Shown piece after piece: positions 5,541 to 12,897 of a DNA stretch of 12,897 bases. The DNA is from Rhodobacteraceae bacterium UBA996. Lineage in GTDB: Bacteria; Pseudomonadota; Alphaproteobacteria; Rhodobacterales; Rhodobacteraceae. The position numbers and the translations under genes are program-made. Location of the stretch: assembly GCA_002291955.1 (NCBI GenBank), contig DBBA01000208.1:1-12897 (forward strand), read 5' to 3'. The notes below the pieces were generated by a model that was not told the DNA's origin, made no database searches, and worked only from the letters and a program-made list of their open reading frames with translations. Within the stretch, counting starts at the first letter, position 1; each line of letters opens with the position of its first letter.

Positions 5541-6137
5541 ATGCTGGGACGACTGTTTCGGGGACCGGTCACGCGGCCGTTGACGCAGCCTGTCGTCGAG
5601 GTTCGGTTGCCCGTGCGCATCGCGGGCGACCAGGCCGACCCGATCTTTGCGCGCCCCCTGTCGCGCGCATTGTCCGACGCGGGTCTTGGCAAGGTGGCCG
5701 GGCACCGGCTGGCGCTGAACGACGCGGGCGAGGTCGTGGGGCTGGGCCTGTCGGTGCAACTGGTCAGCCGCGCGGGCCGGGCGCTGGACCGCGTGGTGCA
5801 GGAACTGGAACGGCTGGACGCCCCGCGCGGGTCGGTGCTGATGATCGACGACCGCGCCCCGCCGATCACCTTTGGCGCGGCCGAGGGGCTTGGGCTTTAC
5901 CTGTCGCGGGCCGTGCTGCGGGACATGGACGACAGCCCGGCGGCGCACCTGGACGTCGTCGAAGACTGCATCGATGCGTTCGGCGGCATGGCGTCCTACC
6001 AGGGCAGCGCGCACCTGGCCGACCGGGTGGCGCTGTATTTCTATGGCGCGAACTTCAACCGGATGTCGAACGCGCTGGCCTATGTGCTGGAGACCAACCC
6101 CGCCTGCCGCGACGCCGAGACGCGCCGCCTGACCTGA
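5541..6137 (+). CDS. uncharacterised 198-residue protein between sspB and fumC
   Basis: I do not recognise a named family. The frame is well supported: GGGGGAGA at 5527-5534 is a good ribosome site before the ATG, and third-position G/C bias matches its neighbours. There is no signal peptide or membrane segment, so it should be cytoplasmic. Residues 18-103 look like an alpha/beta unit: strand VEVRLPVRI, helix DPIFARPLSRALSDAGLG, two strands around HRLALNDAGEVVGLGLSVQL, helix AGRALDRVVQELERL, then strand GSVLMID after APR. This pattern suggests a ferredoxin-like domain. Residues 110-183 are mixed and contain Cys143 and the tyrosine-rich stretch ALYFYGANFNRMSNALAYVL. It could be cotranscribed with sspB 102 bases upstream, or expressed alone. 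No function is claimed; the positional link with sspB is the only clue. Confidence 0.8.
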   Translation: MLGRLFRGPVTRPLTQPVVEVRLPVRIAGDQADPIFARPLSRALSDAGLGKVAGHRLALNDAGEVVGLGLSVQLVSRAGRALDRVVQELERLDAPRGSVLMIDDRAPPITFGAAEGLGLYLSRAVLRDMDDSPAAHLDVVEDCIDAFGGMASYQGSAHLADRVALYFYGANFNRMSNALAYVLETNPACRDAETRRLT

Positions 6138-6156
6138 CGGCGCTGCCCCGCCGCCG

Positions 6157-6185
6157 TTGCGCGGTTCCGGCCGCCCCCCTATACC
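6157..6185 (+). promoter_or_regulatory. probable sigma-70 promoter of fumC
   Basis: TTGCGC at 6157-6162 and TATACC at 6180-6185 are separated by exactly 17 bases within the 79-base gap before fumC. Transcription should start near 6192, giving a leader of about 25 bases that contains the AGAAGGGG ribosome site. This suggests that fumC and the two small genes behind it form their own unit. Confidence 0.5.
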
Positions 6186-6216
6186 CGCGCGCGACACCGC
6201 CAGAAGGGGCCGACCA

Positions 6217-7614
<1,398 letters not shown>

Positions 7615-7621
7615 GGCGCAT

Positions 7622-7804
7622 ATGGGCGACACGGTGAACCTGAGGACCGCACGCAAGCAGGCCGAACGCGACAAGGCGCGCGCGGACGCCACCGCGAACG
7701 CCGCGAAGCATGGCCAGTCCAAGGCCGCGCGCGTATTGGCCGCAGCGCAGGGCGACAAGGCCCGCGCGATGCTGGATGCGCACCGCCTCGACGAGCAGGA
7801 GTGA
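7622..7804 (+). CDS. small charged DUF4169 family protein
   Basis: This 60-residue protein matches DUF4169, a family of small alphaproteobacterial proteins with the N-terminal pattern VNLRTARKQAERDKARADATANAAKHG. It is almost wholly helical in appearance, rich in Ala, Arg, Lys and Asp/Glu, with no cysteine and no membrane segment. The start lies seven bases after the fumC stop, and a GAGG overlapping that stop serves as the ribosome site. The stop codon overlaps the start of the next gene by four bases (GTGA), which implies translational coupling. No function is known. The Arg/Lys-rich helix might contact nucleic acid or an acidic protein, but this is a guess. Confidence 0.88.
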   Translation: MGDTVNLRTARKQAERDKARADATANAAKHGQSKAARVLAAAQGDKARAMLDAHRLDEQE

Positions 7805-8037
7805 CCGCGCCCTCTCCGCCGGGGCGGCCGGTCAAGCGGTCGCTGACGCTGATGGGGCACCGCACGTCGGTGTCGCTGGAACCGGACTTCTGGGACGCGT
7901 TTCGTGCGATGGCCGAAACGGACGGGCTGTCGATCAACGCGCTGGCCGCGCGGATCGACGCGGAACGCGCGCCGGGCACCGGGCTTGCAACCGCGATCCG
8001 GCTGGCCGTTCTGGCCCACTACCGCGGCAGGCGGTAG
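7801..8037 (+). CDS. ribbon-helix-helix domain protein
   Basis: This 78-residue protein starts with GTG at 7801, inside the stop of the DUF4169 gene. It contains a ribbon-helix-helix domain of the alphaproteobacterial RHH_4 type. KRSLTLMGHRTSVSLEPDFWDAF supplies the ribbon strand and first helix, MAETDGLSINALAARID the second helix, and GTGLATAIRLAVLAHYRGR the third. Such proteins are usually dimeric DNA binders, with the strand (here around TSVSLE) inserted in the major groove. The partner and target are unknown; autoregulation or control of fumC is possible because all three genes appear cotranscribed. It ends 12 bases before the end of the convergent methyltransferase gene, leaving no room for a classical terminator between them. 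Confidence 0.9.
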   Translation: MTAPSPPGRPVKRSLTLMGHRTSVSLEPDFWDAFRAMAETDGLSINALAARIDAERAPGTGLATAIRLAVLAHYRGRR

Positions 8038-8049
8038 CGGCCGGCGAGG

Positions 8050-8790
8050 TCAGGCAGGCTCGGGTCCGGCCAGCCCTTCCAGCGCGCGGACGGGGCGGCG
8101 CACCGCTTCGGGCAGTCCTGCGCGTGGCTTCGAACCCACCTGCTTGGACGCCTCGACCATCAGCACCCCACCGGCAAAGCGCGCGGGCAACCGCTGGCCC
8201 AGCCGTTCCCAGAACGGCCCGGTCCGCAGCCAGAACCGCTGCGACGACGGCGGCTGGAACAGGGCCGCGCGATGCGCCTCGGGGACGAACCCGTGGCGGC
8301 GCAACTGCGCGTCCAGTTGTCCCGGCGTGTAGGGCCGGCCAAAGCCATAGGGCGTCGCATCGCGCCGCGCCCACAGGCCCGCGCGGTTGGGCACGATGAA
8401 CAGCGCCCGCCCGCCGTCATCGAGCACGCGCGACGCCTCGTCCAGAAGGGCCGACGGCTGCTCGGACGTCTCCAGACCGTGCAGCATCACCAGCCGGTCC
8501 ACGCTGCCCGTGGCGATCGGCCAGAGCACCTCCTCGCACAGGACACTGACGTTGGGCATGCCCGCAGGCCAGGGCATCACGCCCTGCTGGGCAGGCATCA
8601 GCCCGATCACCCGCCGCGCATCGGCCAGATACGGGCGCAGGAGCGGCACCGCAAAGCCGAAGCCGACCACCGTCTTGTCGCGCGCCGTGGGCCAGATCGC
8701 GGTCACCTGATCGCGCACGGCCTTCTGTGCCGCGCGGCCCAGCGGGCTGCGATAGTAGAAGTTGCGCAGGTCCAGCACGTCGAGGTGCAT
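8050..8790 (-). CDS. SAM-dependent methyltransferase, class I (Methyltransf_11-like)
   Basis: This is a 246-residue cytoplasmic protein with a class I methyltransferase core. VVGFGFAVPLLRPYLADARRVIGLMP (41-66) corresponds to motif I and the following acidic strand, though motif I is degenerate (GFGFAVP rather than GxGxG) and the usual acidic residue is not obvious. SVDRLVMLHGLE (96-107) and the ASRVLDDGGRALFIVPNRAGLWARRDATPYGFG segment are typical of Methyltransf_11 proteins, the latter contributing the post-core strand. The start ATG at 8790 was chosen because family similarity begins at MHLDVLDLRNFYYRSPLG; the frame stays open further upstream into gloB, which is a shadow. It is divergent from gloB across 63 bases. 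The substrate is unknown. The degenerate motif I raises the possibility of weak or altered SAM binding. Confidence 0.85.
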   Translation of the reverse strand: MHLDVLDLRNFYYRSPLGRAAQKAVRDQVTAIWPTARDKTVVGFGFAVPLLRPYLADARRVIGLMPAQQGVMPWPAGMPNVSVLCEEVLWPIATGSVDRLVMLHGLETSEQPSALLDEASRVLDDGGRALFIVPNRAGLWARRDATPYGFGRPYTPGQLDAQLRRHGFVPEAHRAALFQPPSSQRFWLRTGPFWERLGQRLPARFAGGVLMVEASKQVGSKPRAGLPEAVRRPVRALEGLAGPEPA

Positions 8791-8853
8791 TGCGCCCGGC
8801 CTCTGGATCGTGAACGCTCGCCACGAACATAGGAACGAAGGACCCGCCGCGCC
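8791..8853. promoter_or_regulatory. 63-base divergent promoter region between methyltransferase and gloB
   Basis: Both flanking genes start outward from this short gap, so it should contain two promoters. AAGGA at 8838-8842 is the likely gloB ribosome site. I could not identify convincing -35 and -10 pairs in either direction. Confidence 0.35.
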
Positions 8854-9627
8854 ATGCCCCTGACGCTTGTGACCGTGCCCTGCCTGTCGGACAACTATGC
8901 CTTCCTGATCCACGACGCGGGCAGCGGGGCGACCGCCGTGGTGGATGTCCCCGATCCCGCACCGATCCTGGCGGTGCTGAAGGACCGCGTCTGGCAGCTG
9001 ACCGACATCCTGATCACCCACCACCATGACGACCACATCCAGGGCGTGGCGGCGCTGGTCGCAGCAACGGGCGCGCGGGTCACGGGGGCGGCCGCCGACG
9101 CGCACCGCCTGCCGCCACTCGACCGCGCGGTGGCCCATGGGGACACGGTGACGGTGGGCGTGGAGACGGGTCACGCCATCGACGTGTCGGGCCACACGGT
9201 CGGCCACATCGCCTATCACTTCCCCGGATCGGGTCTGGTGTTCACCGCGGACAGCCTGATGGCGATGGGCTGCGGTCGCCTGTTCGAAGGGACGCCCGCG
9301 CAGATGTGGGCCAGCCTGTCGAGGCTCGCCGCCCTGCCCCCCGAAACGCTGGTCTGCTCGGGCCACGAATACACCGCCGGGAACGCGCGCTTCGCGCTCA
9401 CCATTGAACCGGGCAATCCCGCGCTTATCTCTCGCAAGGCCGAGATTGATGCGGCCCGCGCCCGGGGGATCGGCACCGTGCCCTCCTCCCTGGCCGTGGA
9501 ACTTGCCACGAACCCATTCCTGCGTGCGGATGGCGCGGGTGTGCGGCAGGGTGTCGGCCTGCCCGAGGCCCCCGCATCCGAGGTGTTTGCCGAGGTTCGC
9601 CGCCGCAAGGATTCATTCACAGGTTGA
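8854..9627 (+). CDS. gloB: hydroxyacylglutathione hydrolase (glyoxalase II)
   Basis: This 257-residue member of the metallo-beta-lactamase superfamily has the normal length for GloB. The binuclear metal site is complete: THHHDDH at 55-61 gives His56, His58, Asp60 and His61; His114 lies in DVSGHTVGH; the bridging Asp133 is in FTADSL; and His171 is in CSGHEYT. The GCGRLFEG segment (139-146) and the C-terminal VRRRKDSF, which supplies the glutathione-binding Arg/Lys pair, identify glyoxalase II rather than another hydrolase of the fold. It splits S-lactoylglutathione to D-lactate and glutathione in methylglyoxal detoxification. FTADSLM replaces the more common FTGDTLF but keeps the essential Asp. 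It is divergent from the methyltransferase gene and upstream of clpA, with 186 bases in between, so probably not tightly coupled to clpA. Confidence 0.94.
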   Translation: MPLTLVTVPCLSDNYAFLIHDAGSGATAVVDVPDPAPILAVLKDRVWQLTDILITHHHDDHIQGVAALVAATGARVTGAAADAHRLPPLDRAVAHGDTVTVGVETGHAIDVSGHTVGHIAYHFPGSGLVFTADSLMAMGCGRLFEGTPAQMWASLSRLAALPPETLVCSGHEYTAGNARFALTIEPGNPALISRKAEIDAARARGIGTVPSSLAVELATNPFLRADGAGVRQGVGLPEAPASEVFAEVRRRKDSFTG

Positions 9628-9813
9628 GCAGACCCTTTACCTGCCCGGATTTTCACGGGCCCTGCCCGAAGGATGACCGCCCGGCGAACAAATGTGACCG
9701 GTGCGGCAGAGAAACCGCTTGAAGCCCGGCGAATTCCACCGAACTTTAAGCTCATGAGGCACAGGATGGTGCGGGTCGTGACCCGTCCCGTCCCAGATCA
9801 AGGAGCATGTGGC

Positions 9814-12150
9814 GTGCCGTCCTTCTCGAATACCCTTGAACAGGCCATCCACGCGGCGCTCGCGCTTGCGAACGCCCGCCGCCACGAACTGGCGACTCTG
9901 GAACACCTGCTGCTGGCGCTTCTGGACGAACCGGATGCGGCCAAGGTGATGCGTGCCTGCAACGTCGATCTCGACGAACTGCGCAAGACGCTGATCGACT
10001 TCATCGACGACGACCTGTCGACCCTCGTCACCAACGTCGACGGGTCGGAGGCTGTCCCAACGGCCGCCTTCCAGCGCGTGATCCAGCGGGCCGCGATCCA
10101 TGTGCAGTCGTCGGGCCGGACCGAGGTCACGGGCGCCAACGTCCTTGTCGCGATCTTTGCCGAACGGGAATCGAACGCCGCCTACTTCCTGCAGGAACAG
10201 GACATGACGCGCTACGACGCGGTGAACTTCATCGCGCATGGCGTCGCCAAGAACCCCTCCTTCGGCGAGACGCGGCCCGTCACCGGCGCCTCGGACAACG
10301 ACGAGGATGAGAGCAAGAGCAGCCAGTCCAAGCCCAACCCGGGCGAAAACAAGGATTCGGCGCTGGCCAAGTACTGCGTGGACCTGAACGCGAAGTCGCG
10401 TGTGGGTGAGGTCGATCCCCTGATCGGCCGCGAATCCGAGGTCGAGCGTGCGATGCAGGTCCTGTGTCGCCGCCGCAAGAACAACCCGCTCCTCGTGGGC
10501 GACCCCGGCGTCGGCAAGACCGCCATCGCCGAAGGGCTCGCCCGCAAGATCGTGCAGGGGGAAACCCCGGACGTGCTGTCAGGCGCCACGATCTATTCGC
10601 TCGACATGGGCGCGCTTCTGGCCGGCACCCGCTATCGCGGCGACTTCGAGGAGCGGCTGAAGGCGGTGGTGACGGAGCTGGAAAACCACCCCGACGCGAT
10701 CCTGTTCATCGACGAGATCCACACCGTGATCGGCGCGGGTGCCACGTCGGGCGGCGCGATGGACGCGTCGAACCTGCTCAAGCCCGCGCTGCAGGGCGGC
10801 AAGCTGCGCTGCATGGGCTCCACGACCTACAAGGAATTCCGCCAGCACTTCGAAAAGGACCGGGCGCTCTCGCGCCGGTTCCAGAAGATCGACGTGAACG
10901 AACCCTCGGTCGAGGATTCGATCAAGATCCTAACGGGCCTGAAACCCTACTTCGAGGATCACCACGACATCCGCTACACCGCCGACGCGATCAAGTCGGC
11001 CGTGGAACTGTCGGCGCGCTACATCCATGACCGGAAACTCCCCGACAAGGCCATCGACGTGATCGACGAGGCCGGGGCCGCGCAGCACCTGGTCGCGGAA
11101 TCGAAGCGCCGCAAGACCATCGGCGCCAAGGAGATCGAGGCCGTGGTGGCCAAGATCGCCCGCATCCCGCCCAAGAACGTCTCCAAGGACGACGCCGAAG
11201 TGCTGCGCGACCTCGAAGCTTCACTGAAGCGCGTGGTGTTCGGACAGGACGATGCCATCGTGGCCCTGTCATCAGCGATCAAGCTGGCACGTGCGGGCCT
11301 GCGCGAGCCGGAAAAGCCCATCGGCAACTACCTGTTCGCGGGGCCCACGGGCGTCGGCAAGACCGAGGTCGCAAAGCAGCTGGCCGCGACACTCGGGGTG
11401 GAACTCCTGCGCTTCGACATGTCGGAATACATGGAAAAGCACGCGGTCAGCCGCCTGATCGGCGCGCCCCCCGGCTATGTCGGCTTCGACCAGGGCGGCA
11501 TGCTGACCGACGGCGTGGACCAGCACCCGCATTGCGTGCTGCTCCTCGACGAGATCGAGAAGGCGCACCCGGATGTCTACAACATCCTGTTGCAGGTGAT
11601 GGACCACGGCAAACTGACCGACCACAACGGGCGGCAGGTGGACTTCCGCAACGTGATCCTGATCATGACGTCGAACGCGGGCGCGGCCGAGATGTCGAAA
11701 TCCGCCATCGGCTTCGGCCGCGAACGGCGCGAGGGCGAGGATACGGCGGCGATCGAACGCACCTTCACGCCCGAGTTCCGCAACCGCCTGGACGCCGTCA
11801 TCAGCTTCCAGCCGCTGCCGAAGGAAACCATCCTCCAGGTGGTCGAGAAGTTCGTCCTGCAGCTGGAAGCCCAGCTCATGGACCGCAACGTGACCATCGA
11901 ACTGTCGCCCGAAGCCGCCGAATGGCTGGGCGACAAGGGATACGACAGCAAGATGGGCGCGCGGCCGCTGGCCCGGGTAATCCAGGAAAACATCAAGAAA
12001 CCGCTGGCCGAGGAACTGCTGTTCGGCAAGCTGATGAAGGGCGGGATCGTCCGCGTGGGCGTCAAGGACGGCAAGATCGACCTGCAGGTGCAGACCCCCG
12101 AGGCGCCGCGCCTGACCTCGAAGAAACCCCCGCTGCTGACCGCCGAGTAA
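9814..12150 (+). CDS. clpA: ClpA, ATP-dependent Clp protease ATP-binding subunit
   Basis: This is a 778-residue class I Hsp100 unfoldase. The N-domain (about residues 1-145) begins PSFSNTLEQAIHAALALANARRHE and ends near YFLQEQDMTRYDAVNFIAHG; an acidic, Ser/Asn-rich linker follows. The first AAA+ module has Walker A GDPGVGKT (229-236) and Walker B LFIDEIH (297-303). The second has Walker A GPTGVGKT (510-517) and Walker B LLLDEIEKAHP (from about 576). The IGF tripeptide at 632-634 in KSAIGFGRE is the loop that docks on ClpP. No long coiled-coil M domain is present, which separates it from ClpB. The GTG at 9814 was chosen because the conserved N-domain starts there and AGGAG lies eight bases upstream; the in-frame extension to 9673 is not family sequence. 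ClpAP degrades ssrA-tagged and N-degron proteins. No clpS adaptor gene precedes it here. Confidence 0.97.
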   Translation: MPSFSNTLEQAIHAALALANARRHELATLEHLLLALLDEPDAAKVMRACNVDLDELRKTLIDFIDDDLSTLVTNVDGSEAVPTAAFQRVIQRAAIHVQSSGRTEVTGANVLVAIFAERESNAAYFLQEQDMTRYDAVNFIAHGVAKNPSFGETRPVTGASDNDEDESKSSQSKPNPGENKDSALAKYCVDLNAKSRVGEVDPLIGRESEVERAMQVLCRRRKNNPLLVGDPGVGKTAIAEGLARKIVQGETPDVLSGATIYSLDMGALLAGTRYRGDFEERLKAVVTELENHPDAILFIDEIHTVIGAGATSGGAMDASNLLKPALQGGKLRCMGSTTYKEFRQHFEKDRALSRRFQKIDVNEPSVEDSIKILTGLKPYFEDHHDIRYTADAIKSAVELSARYIHDRKLPDKAIDVIDEAGAAQHLVAESKRRKTIGAKEIEAVVAKIARIPPKNVSKDDAEVLRDLEASLKRVVFGQDDAIVALSSAIKLARAGLREPEKPIGNYLFAGPTGVGKTEVAKQLAATLGVELLRFDMSEYMEKHAVSRLIGAPPGYVGFDQGGMLTDGVDQHPHCVLLLDEIEKAHPDVYNILLQVMDHGKLTDHNGRQVDFRNVILIMTSNAGAAEMSKSAIGFGRERREGEDTAAIERTFTPEFRNRLDAVISFQPLPKETILQVVEKFVLQLEAQLMDRNVTIELSPEAAEWLGDKGYDSKMGARPLARVIQENIKKPLAEELLFGKLMKGGIVRVGVKDGKIDLQVQTPEAPRLTSKKPPLLTAE

Positions 12151-12173
12151 CGGCGGCCCCAGCGCGACGACTA

Positions 12174-12211
12174 AAAGGGGGCGTGCCGCAGGGCGCGCCC
12201 CTTTCCCCTTT
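12174..12211. terminator. bidirectional intrinsic terminator between clpA and the OmpA-like gene
   Basis: AAAGGGG (12174-12180) pairs with CCCCTTT (12198-12204). After a bulged G, CGTGC (12182-12186) pairs with GCGCG (12193-12197), leaving a six-base loop. The plus strand ends in TTT with a further T-rich stretch to 12211. The minus strand ends in TTTT from 12176-12173. It lies 23 bases after the clpA stop and serves two convergent genes. Confidence 0.8.
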
Positions 12212-12290
12212 CAGCCTGTCCTAAACATCCCCGCCGGAGGCACACCGCACGCCGTGCGCCGCAGGCGCTCCGCTGGTTCCCGGTCGCCCC

Positions 12291-12897
12291 TCAGCGCTCG
12301 GTCAGCTTCAGCTCGATCCGACGGTTGCGGGCCAGCGCCTCCGCGCTTTCACCCGGGTCGATGGGCTGGTACTCGCCGAACCCGGTCGCCGCCAGACGCG
12401 CGGGCGGGAAGCCCAGGTCGTTCACCATGTACTCGACCACCGACAGCGCGCGGCCCTGGCTCAGTTCCCAGTTGTTGCGGTAGCGCCCGGTGCCCGACAA
12501 GGGCACCCGGTCGGTGTGCCCGTCCACCCGTACTACCCAGTCGATCCCCGGCGGGATCTGGTCGGCCACCTCGGTCAGGATCTCGGCCACCCGGGCGATC
12601 TGCGCGCGCCCCTCGGGCAGAAGATCCACCTGCGCCGGCGCGAACAGCACCTCCGACGAGAACACGAACCGGTCGCCCTCCACCCGAACGCCCTCGCGGC
12701 CCTCCAGCACCCGGGACAGCCCGGCAAAGAAATCCGACTGGAACCGCGCCAGTTGCGCCGCCTCGTCCCGCAGGCGCCGTGCCTCTTCCTCCAGCCGCGC
12801 GGCCTTTTCGATCTCCAGTGCCGCCCGTGCGGCCTCGGCATCAGCGCGGGCCGTCTCCGCCTCGGCCCGGGCGCGCTCCTCGGCCGCGACGCGCGCG
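12291..12897 (-). CDS. OmpA/MotB-like peptidoglycan-binding protein with coiled coil (partial, 5' end beyond window)
   Basis: The minus-strand frame is open from the right edge to the TGA at 12293-12291, giving about 201 C-terminal residues. The first 50 or so visible residues are a strongly charged Ala/Arg/Glu coiled coil (AAEERARAEAETARADAEAA and onward). After QSDFFAGLSRVLEGREGV comes an OmpA-type domain: FSSEVLFAPAQVDLLPEG, VVRVDGHTDRVPL, then NNWELSQGRALSVVEYM and RNRRIELKL, whose Asp and Arg residues contact diaminopimelate in peptidoglycan. The insertion GTGRYRNNWELS and DGHTDRVPL are more like MotB-type stator proteins than true OmpA. Related alphaproteobacterial proteins have an N-terminal membrane anchor and lie next to a MotA/ExbB-like proton channel; that part is outside the window. 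It is convergent with clpA and probably acts at the inner membrane and cell wall. Confidence 0.88.
   Translation of the reverse strand, partial: ARVAAEERARAEAETARADAEAARAALEIEKAARLEEEARRLRDEAAQLARFQSDFFAGLSRVLEGREGVRVEGDRFVFSSEVLFAPAQVDLLPEGRAQIARVAEILTEVADQIPPGIDWVVRVDGHTDRVPLSGTGRYRNNWELSQGRALSVVEYMVNDLGFPPARLAATGFGEYQPIDPGESAEALARNRRIELKLTER

Noticed and set aside
4857..6197. Minus-strand open frame of 446 codons opposite sspB and the uncharacterised gene
   Set aside because: SspB is certain on the plus strand, and this frame is a typical antisense shadow with no recognisable motif.
7622..8037. Classical type II toxin-antitoxin system
   Set aside because: The first protein has no toxin fold or catalytic residues, the location looks like core chromosome behind fumC, and no repeats or mobility genes are nearby.
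9718..9750. Heat-shock sigma factor promoter before clpA (CTTGAAG at 9718-9724)
   Set aside because: The -35-like element fits, but no CCCCAT or CTAT-type -10 element occurs at the right distance; the nearest AT-rich stretch, TTTAAG, is 20 bases away.
9673..9813. Upstream extension of clpA by 47 codons
   Set aside because: The extension has no ClpA similarity. A GTG with AGGAG eight bases upstream sits exactly at the conserved N-terminus.

Overview
The window reads as a chromosomal segment of a high-GC alphaproteobacterium, most likely of the Rhodobacterales (Paracoccaceae; Rhodobacter/Paracoccus-like). The reasons are: a circularly permuted two-piece tmRNA gene whose tag reads ANDNRAPVALAA; an alphaproteobacterial-type SspB; small DUF4169 and ribbon-helix-helix proteins directly behind fumC; an AcuI-type acrylyl-CoA reductase; and strong G/C bias at third codon positions. 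No insertion sequence, phage gene, CRISPR array or tRNA was seen. Base and codon use look uniform, so this looks like core chromosome rather than an island.

Layout. Bases 1-2417 are on the minus strand: a DinB-family protein, then acuI, then a class V aminotransferase-fold enzyme that runs off the left edge. From 2659 the plus strand carries an orphan polyamine-type periplasmic binding protein, a strong hairpin, and then the permuted ssrA gene (about 3825-4140). Next come a secreted DUF1194 (von Willebrand A-like) protein, sspB, an uncharacterised 198-residue protein, and fumC with its own good promoter. fumC is followed by two tiny genes: DUF4169, and a ribbon-helix-helix protein that overlaps it by 4 bases. 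A minus-strand SAM methyltransferase (8050-8790) is divergent from gloB (glyoxalase II), which is followed by clpA. A bidirectional intrinsic terminator separates clpA from a convergent OmpA/MotB-like peptidoglycan-binding protein that runs off the right edge.

How the genes fit together. Three parts of one quality-control route lie within about 8.3 kb: tmRNA tags peptides on stalled ribosomes, SspB tethers tagged proteins to ClpXP, and ClpA is the alternative unfoldase that works with ClpP. ClpX, ClpP, ClpS and SmpB are not in the window. The remaining genes are metabolic housekeeping (fumarase C, glyoxalase II, AcuI) or envelope functions.

I did not find a clearly new multi-gene system. The items most worth following up are the permuted ssrA (easily missed in annotation, with a spacer of only 22 bases), the uncharacterised protein between sspB and fumC, and the overlapping DUF4169/ribbon-helix-helix pair.
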